From positions 1-19,248 of the forward strand of contig CBDCME010000018.1 of assembly GCA_965218865.1 (NCBI GenBank): a DNA stretch of 19,248 nucleotides, given 5' to 3'. The notes beneath the pieces were generated by a model. It was given only the letters and a program-made list of their open reading frames with translations, did no database searches and was not told the DNA's origin. This document shows positions 16,984-19,248 of this stretch, in pieces. The first letter of the stretch is position 1, and each line of letters starts with the position of its first letter. The DNA is from CBDCME01 sp965218865 (GTDB lineage Bacteria > Pseudomonadota > Alphaproteobacteria > JAAXGF01). Made by a program: the position numbers and the translations under genes.

Positions 16984-18036
16984 TTAAGTGAACTCCGTCC
17001 GACCAGCCACGAGATTGAGGGCGCGGGAGATAACTTCGGGGCCGGCGTCGGGCCCGTATTCGCCCAAGGACCGGCGCCAGGCGCGGGACCCCGGCCGACC
17101 CCTGAAGAGGCCCGCGATATGGCGGGTCATTCGCCTCATCGGCACGCCGCGGGCATGCTGGGCCCGGGCGTACGGCAGAAATTCGGCGACGATCGCTTGG
17201 CGACTCTTCGGGGGCTGGTCGGCGGAGAATATTGTCCGGTCGGCCTGGGCCAGAAGGTAGGGATTGTCGTAGGCGGCACGGCCGATCATGACGCCGTCGA
17301 GTCGGCGCAGATGAGCCTTGGCGTCCGCGATCGACTCGATACCGCCGTTGAGGATGATTTCGGCCTCGGGGAAGTCCCGCTTGAGCCGGAAGACCTTGTC
17401 GTATTCGAGCGCCGGAAGGTTTCGGTTCTGCTTCGGGTTCAGACCCTTAAGCCAAGCCTTGCGGGCATGAACGATGAAGGTCCGGCAGCCCGCCTCGGCG
17501 ACCGTTGCGACGAAAGCCCGCAAATCCGGGTAGCTGTCCCGGCCGTCGATTCCGGTGCGCGTCTTGACGGTCACCGGGATGGCGGTTGCCGCGCGCATCG
17601 CCGCGACGCTCTCGGCGACCAGCTTCGGCTCGGCCATGAGGCAAGCACCGAAACGGCCCTTGAGAACCCTTTCGCTCGGGCATCCCAAGTTGAGATTGAT
17701 TTCGTCGAAGCCCATCGCCTCGGCGACGCCCGCGCACCGGGCCAGGGCCCCGGGATCGGCCCCGGCCACCTGAAGCGCCAGGGGACGCTCGAGGGGATCG
17801 TGGCCGAGAAGGCGTTCCGGATCGCCATGGAGGATCGCCTCGGCCGTGATCATCTCGGTGTAGAGCAGGACGTGGCGGCTGATCAGGCGCAGGAAGTAGC
17901 GATCGTGCCGGTCGGTGCGGGCCATCATCGGGGCCACCGAAAGGCGCCGGGGCGGGGGAGATATCGGGCCACGAACCGACAGTCGGAAAAGCGAACCCCG
18001 GAGGGTTCCACCCGCTTCACTCGTTGGAGAGGGCAT
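16984..18036 (-). CDS. dusA: tRNA-dihydrouridine synthase A
   Basis: An FMN-dependent enzyme that reduces uridines in the tRNA D-loop (U20/U20a in the characterised DusA). From ATG 18036 it has 350 residues, close to the usual DusA length. Family motifs are RRLSVAPMMARTDRHDRYF (FMN-binding start of the barrel), LQVAGADP, INLNLGCPSERV with the catalytic Cys, VTVKTRTGID, FIVHARKAWLKGLNPKQNR (typical of DusA) and IILNGGI, then VMIGRAAYDNPYL. The start codon overlaps the last 20 bases of the upstream Sel1/peptidoglycan-binding gene, suggesting coupled translation. MMARTDR replaces the more usual MxDWTDR. Confidence 0.93.
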   Translation of the reverse strand: MPSPTSEAGGTLRGSLFRLSVRGPISPPPRRLSVAPMMARTDRHDRYFLRLISRHVLLYTEMITAEAILHGDPERLLGHDPLERPLALQVAGADPGALARCAGVAEAMGFDEINLNLGCPSERVLKGRFGACLMAEPKLVAESVAAMRAATAIPVTVKTRTGIDGRDSYPDLRAFVATVAEAGCRTFIVHARKAWLKGLNPKQNRNLPALEYDKVFRLKRDFPEAEIILNGGIESIADAKAHLRRLDGVMIGRAAYDNPYLLAQADRTIFSADQPPKSRQAIVAEFLPYARAQHARGVPMRRMTRHIAGLFRGRPGSRAWRRSLGEYGPDAGPEVISRALNLVAGRTEFT

Positions 18037-19248
18037 TCCTGAGGTCCCGAGCGAGGTTGTCCGAGGGTCTGCCGTCGACGCGGATACCCGCGCCACGCTG
18101 AAAGTATTCGATCGCCTTCGCCGTTTCCGGCCCGGCCAGGCCATCGACGGCGCCGGCGTACAATCCCATTGTCGCCAAATGGCGCTGGATCTCCAGGGCA
18201 AGCTGGCCGAAGGCCTCGGTGGTCATGGGCGCGGCGCGGCGGGGGGGGGGGCATCGCGGCGACGGCCGCTACCCGCAGGCTGGCGGCGAGGGCGGCGGCG
18301 GCGGCGATCGTTTCCGGCGTCATCAACTCCTTGAGCCGTTCCTGGGCGGCAACGGCGCTTTCGGCCGCCGCGCCACTCGAATCGGCGGCCAGCGCGAACC
18401 AGGCGTAGGCCCGGGAGAAATCCTTTTCGGCCCCGAGACTGTTGGCGATCATCGTTCCCAGGTTTACTTGCGCCCAAGGGTCTCCCTGTTCGGCCGCGGC
18501 GCGGTACCAACGGGTGGCCTCGGCGTAGTCGCGTTCACTGCCCTGGCCGTAATTCAACATGATGCCGAGGTTGGTCTGGGCCACCGCGAAACCCTGCGCC
18601 GCCGCCTGGCGGTACCAGGCCACGGCCCGGGCCGCGTCGCGCCCGACCGTGATCCCGTTTTCGTACAGAAAACCGAGGTTGTTTTGGGCCGGCGCGTAGC
18701 CCGATCCGGCGGCCCGCCGATACCACGCCGCCGCCTGCGCCAGGTCCTTGGAAACGCCGCGCCCCTCGTAGTAAAGCCGGCCAAGGTTGTACTGCGCCTC
18801 GGCGACGTCCTGCTCCGCCGCCAACCGATACCAGCGCGCGGCCTGAAGCAGATCGGTCACGACACCATCGCCGTTTTCGTAGGCCAGGGCGAGTTGGTAG
18901 CGAGCTTCGGCGTGCTCTCGATCGGCGGCGCGTTGGAACCATTCGATCGCCTCACGCTGGTCCTGCTCCACCCCGAAGCCGTCGAAATAAAGCCTGCCCA
19001 GGCGGTATTGGGCCCAGGCGAAACCCCGCCCCGCCGCTCGACGATACCACGCGGCGGCGTGTTTCCCGTCGGCGGCCACCCCGAGACCGCCTTCATACGC
19101 CGCGGCGACATTATACTGGGCGTCGACGTCGCCTTGGCGAGCGTGGATCAGCCACCGCGCCAGCGCTTCGGAGTGCTGGCCCGCGGCGAACGCGGTCCAG
19201 GCGTCGGCGTATTCGGCCCGGGCCGGCGATAACATGGCCAGGACCACG
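18017..19248 (-). CDS. Sel1-repeat protein with C-terminal peptidoglycan-binding-like domain; frameshift, partial at window edge
   Basis: The gene enters from the right edge; the visible N-terminus (VVLAMLSPARA, then EYADAW) looks like the end of a signal peptide. About seven Sel1 repeats follow, for example AQYRLGRLYFDGFGV, AQYNLGRLYYEGRGV, AQNNLGFLYENGITV and AQTNLGIMLNYGQGS. After VAAVAAMPPPP the frame is broken in a run of ten G (18241-18250). Dropping one base restores the frame into MTTEAFGQLALEIQRHL, then GLYAGAVDGLAGPETAKAIEYFQ, a PG_binding_1-like domain ending at 18017. A Sel1 plus peptidoglycan-binding layout is a known type of envelope protein, so I read this as one gene. The cause may be a sequencing error or true slippage at the run. 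It is followed by dusA with a 20-base overlap. Confidence 0.8.

Noticed and set aside
16955..16985. GGTTCGAACC, which resembles a tRNA T-loop
   Set aside because: No acceptor stem, anticodon arm or D arm can be folded around it.
17119..19232. Two long plus-strand frames opposite dusA and the second Sel1 gene
   Set aside because: Both are mirror frames of recognised minus-strand genes and show no motifs.

Overview
The window looks like chromosomal DNA of a GC-rich alphaproteobacterium. A Rhodospirillales-like member is my best guess, from the style of the DusA, RND pump and Sel1-repeat proteins, but no rRNA or tRNA gene is present to fix this. The right half (about 8.4-19.2 kb) is dense, GC-rich housekeeping and envelope sequence. 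The left half (about 0-7.5 kb) is an insertion-sequence-rich accessory region with an AT-rich left edge.

Left region. The order is: an AT-rich stretch without genes; a 142-bp palindromic repeat; a full IS630-family element (456-1619); a secreted protein with an archaeal-looking architecture (1696-2556); a second copy of the palindromic repeat; an IS5-like element (about 2701-4271); and a second, about 99% identical IS630 copy (4275-5438) abutting it. Next come an inverted pair of DnaA-box-like sequences, then an IS110 transposase remnant joined in frame to the C-terminal half of a different IS630-type transposase (5728-7461). The right end of that IS630 remnant sits at a TA inside the 3' end of a small conserved gene (7444-7701, minus). 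About 750 bp without a recognisable gene follows.

Right region. A minus-strand operon encodes a periplasmic adaptor (13875-12688), a 1057-residue RND inner-membrane pump (12686-9513) and a frameshifted Ntn-hydrolase/amidase-like gene (9491-8454). Diverging from it is a class II-like histone-deacetylase-family amidohydrolase (13957-14886). After a gene-poor stretch come a secreted Sel1-repeat protein (15860-16741, plus) and, convergent to it, dusA (18036-16984). The dusA start overlaps the end of a second Sel1-repeat protein with a C-terminal peptidoglycan-binding-like domain (19248-18017). That gene is split by a frameshift in a 10-base homopolymer and is cut by the window edge.

The most unusual structure is a family of five dispersed palindromic repeats (about 130-155 bp, one a 52-bp half copy). 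They share terminal inverted repeats and a terminator-like internal hairpin, and four of the five begin within about a dozen bases of a stop codon. The second notable item is the protein with two tandem WVK/WW/GI motifs typical of thaumarchaeal exported proteins, lodged between insertion sequences. I see no CRISPR array, defence island or biosynthetic cluster, and nothing I can firmly call a wholly new system.
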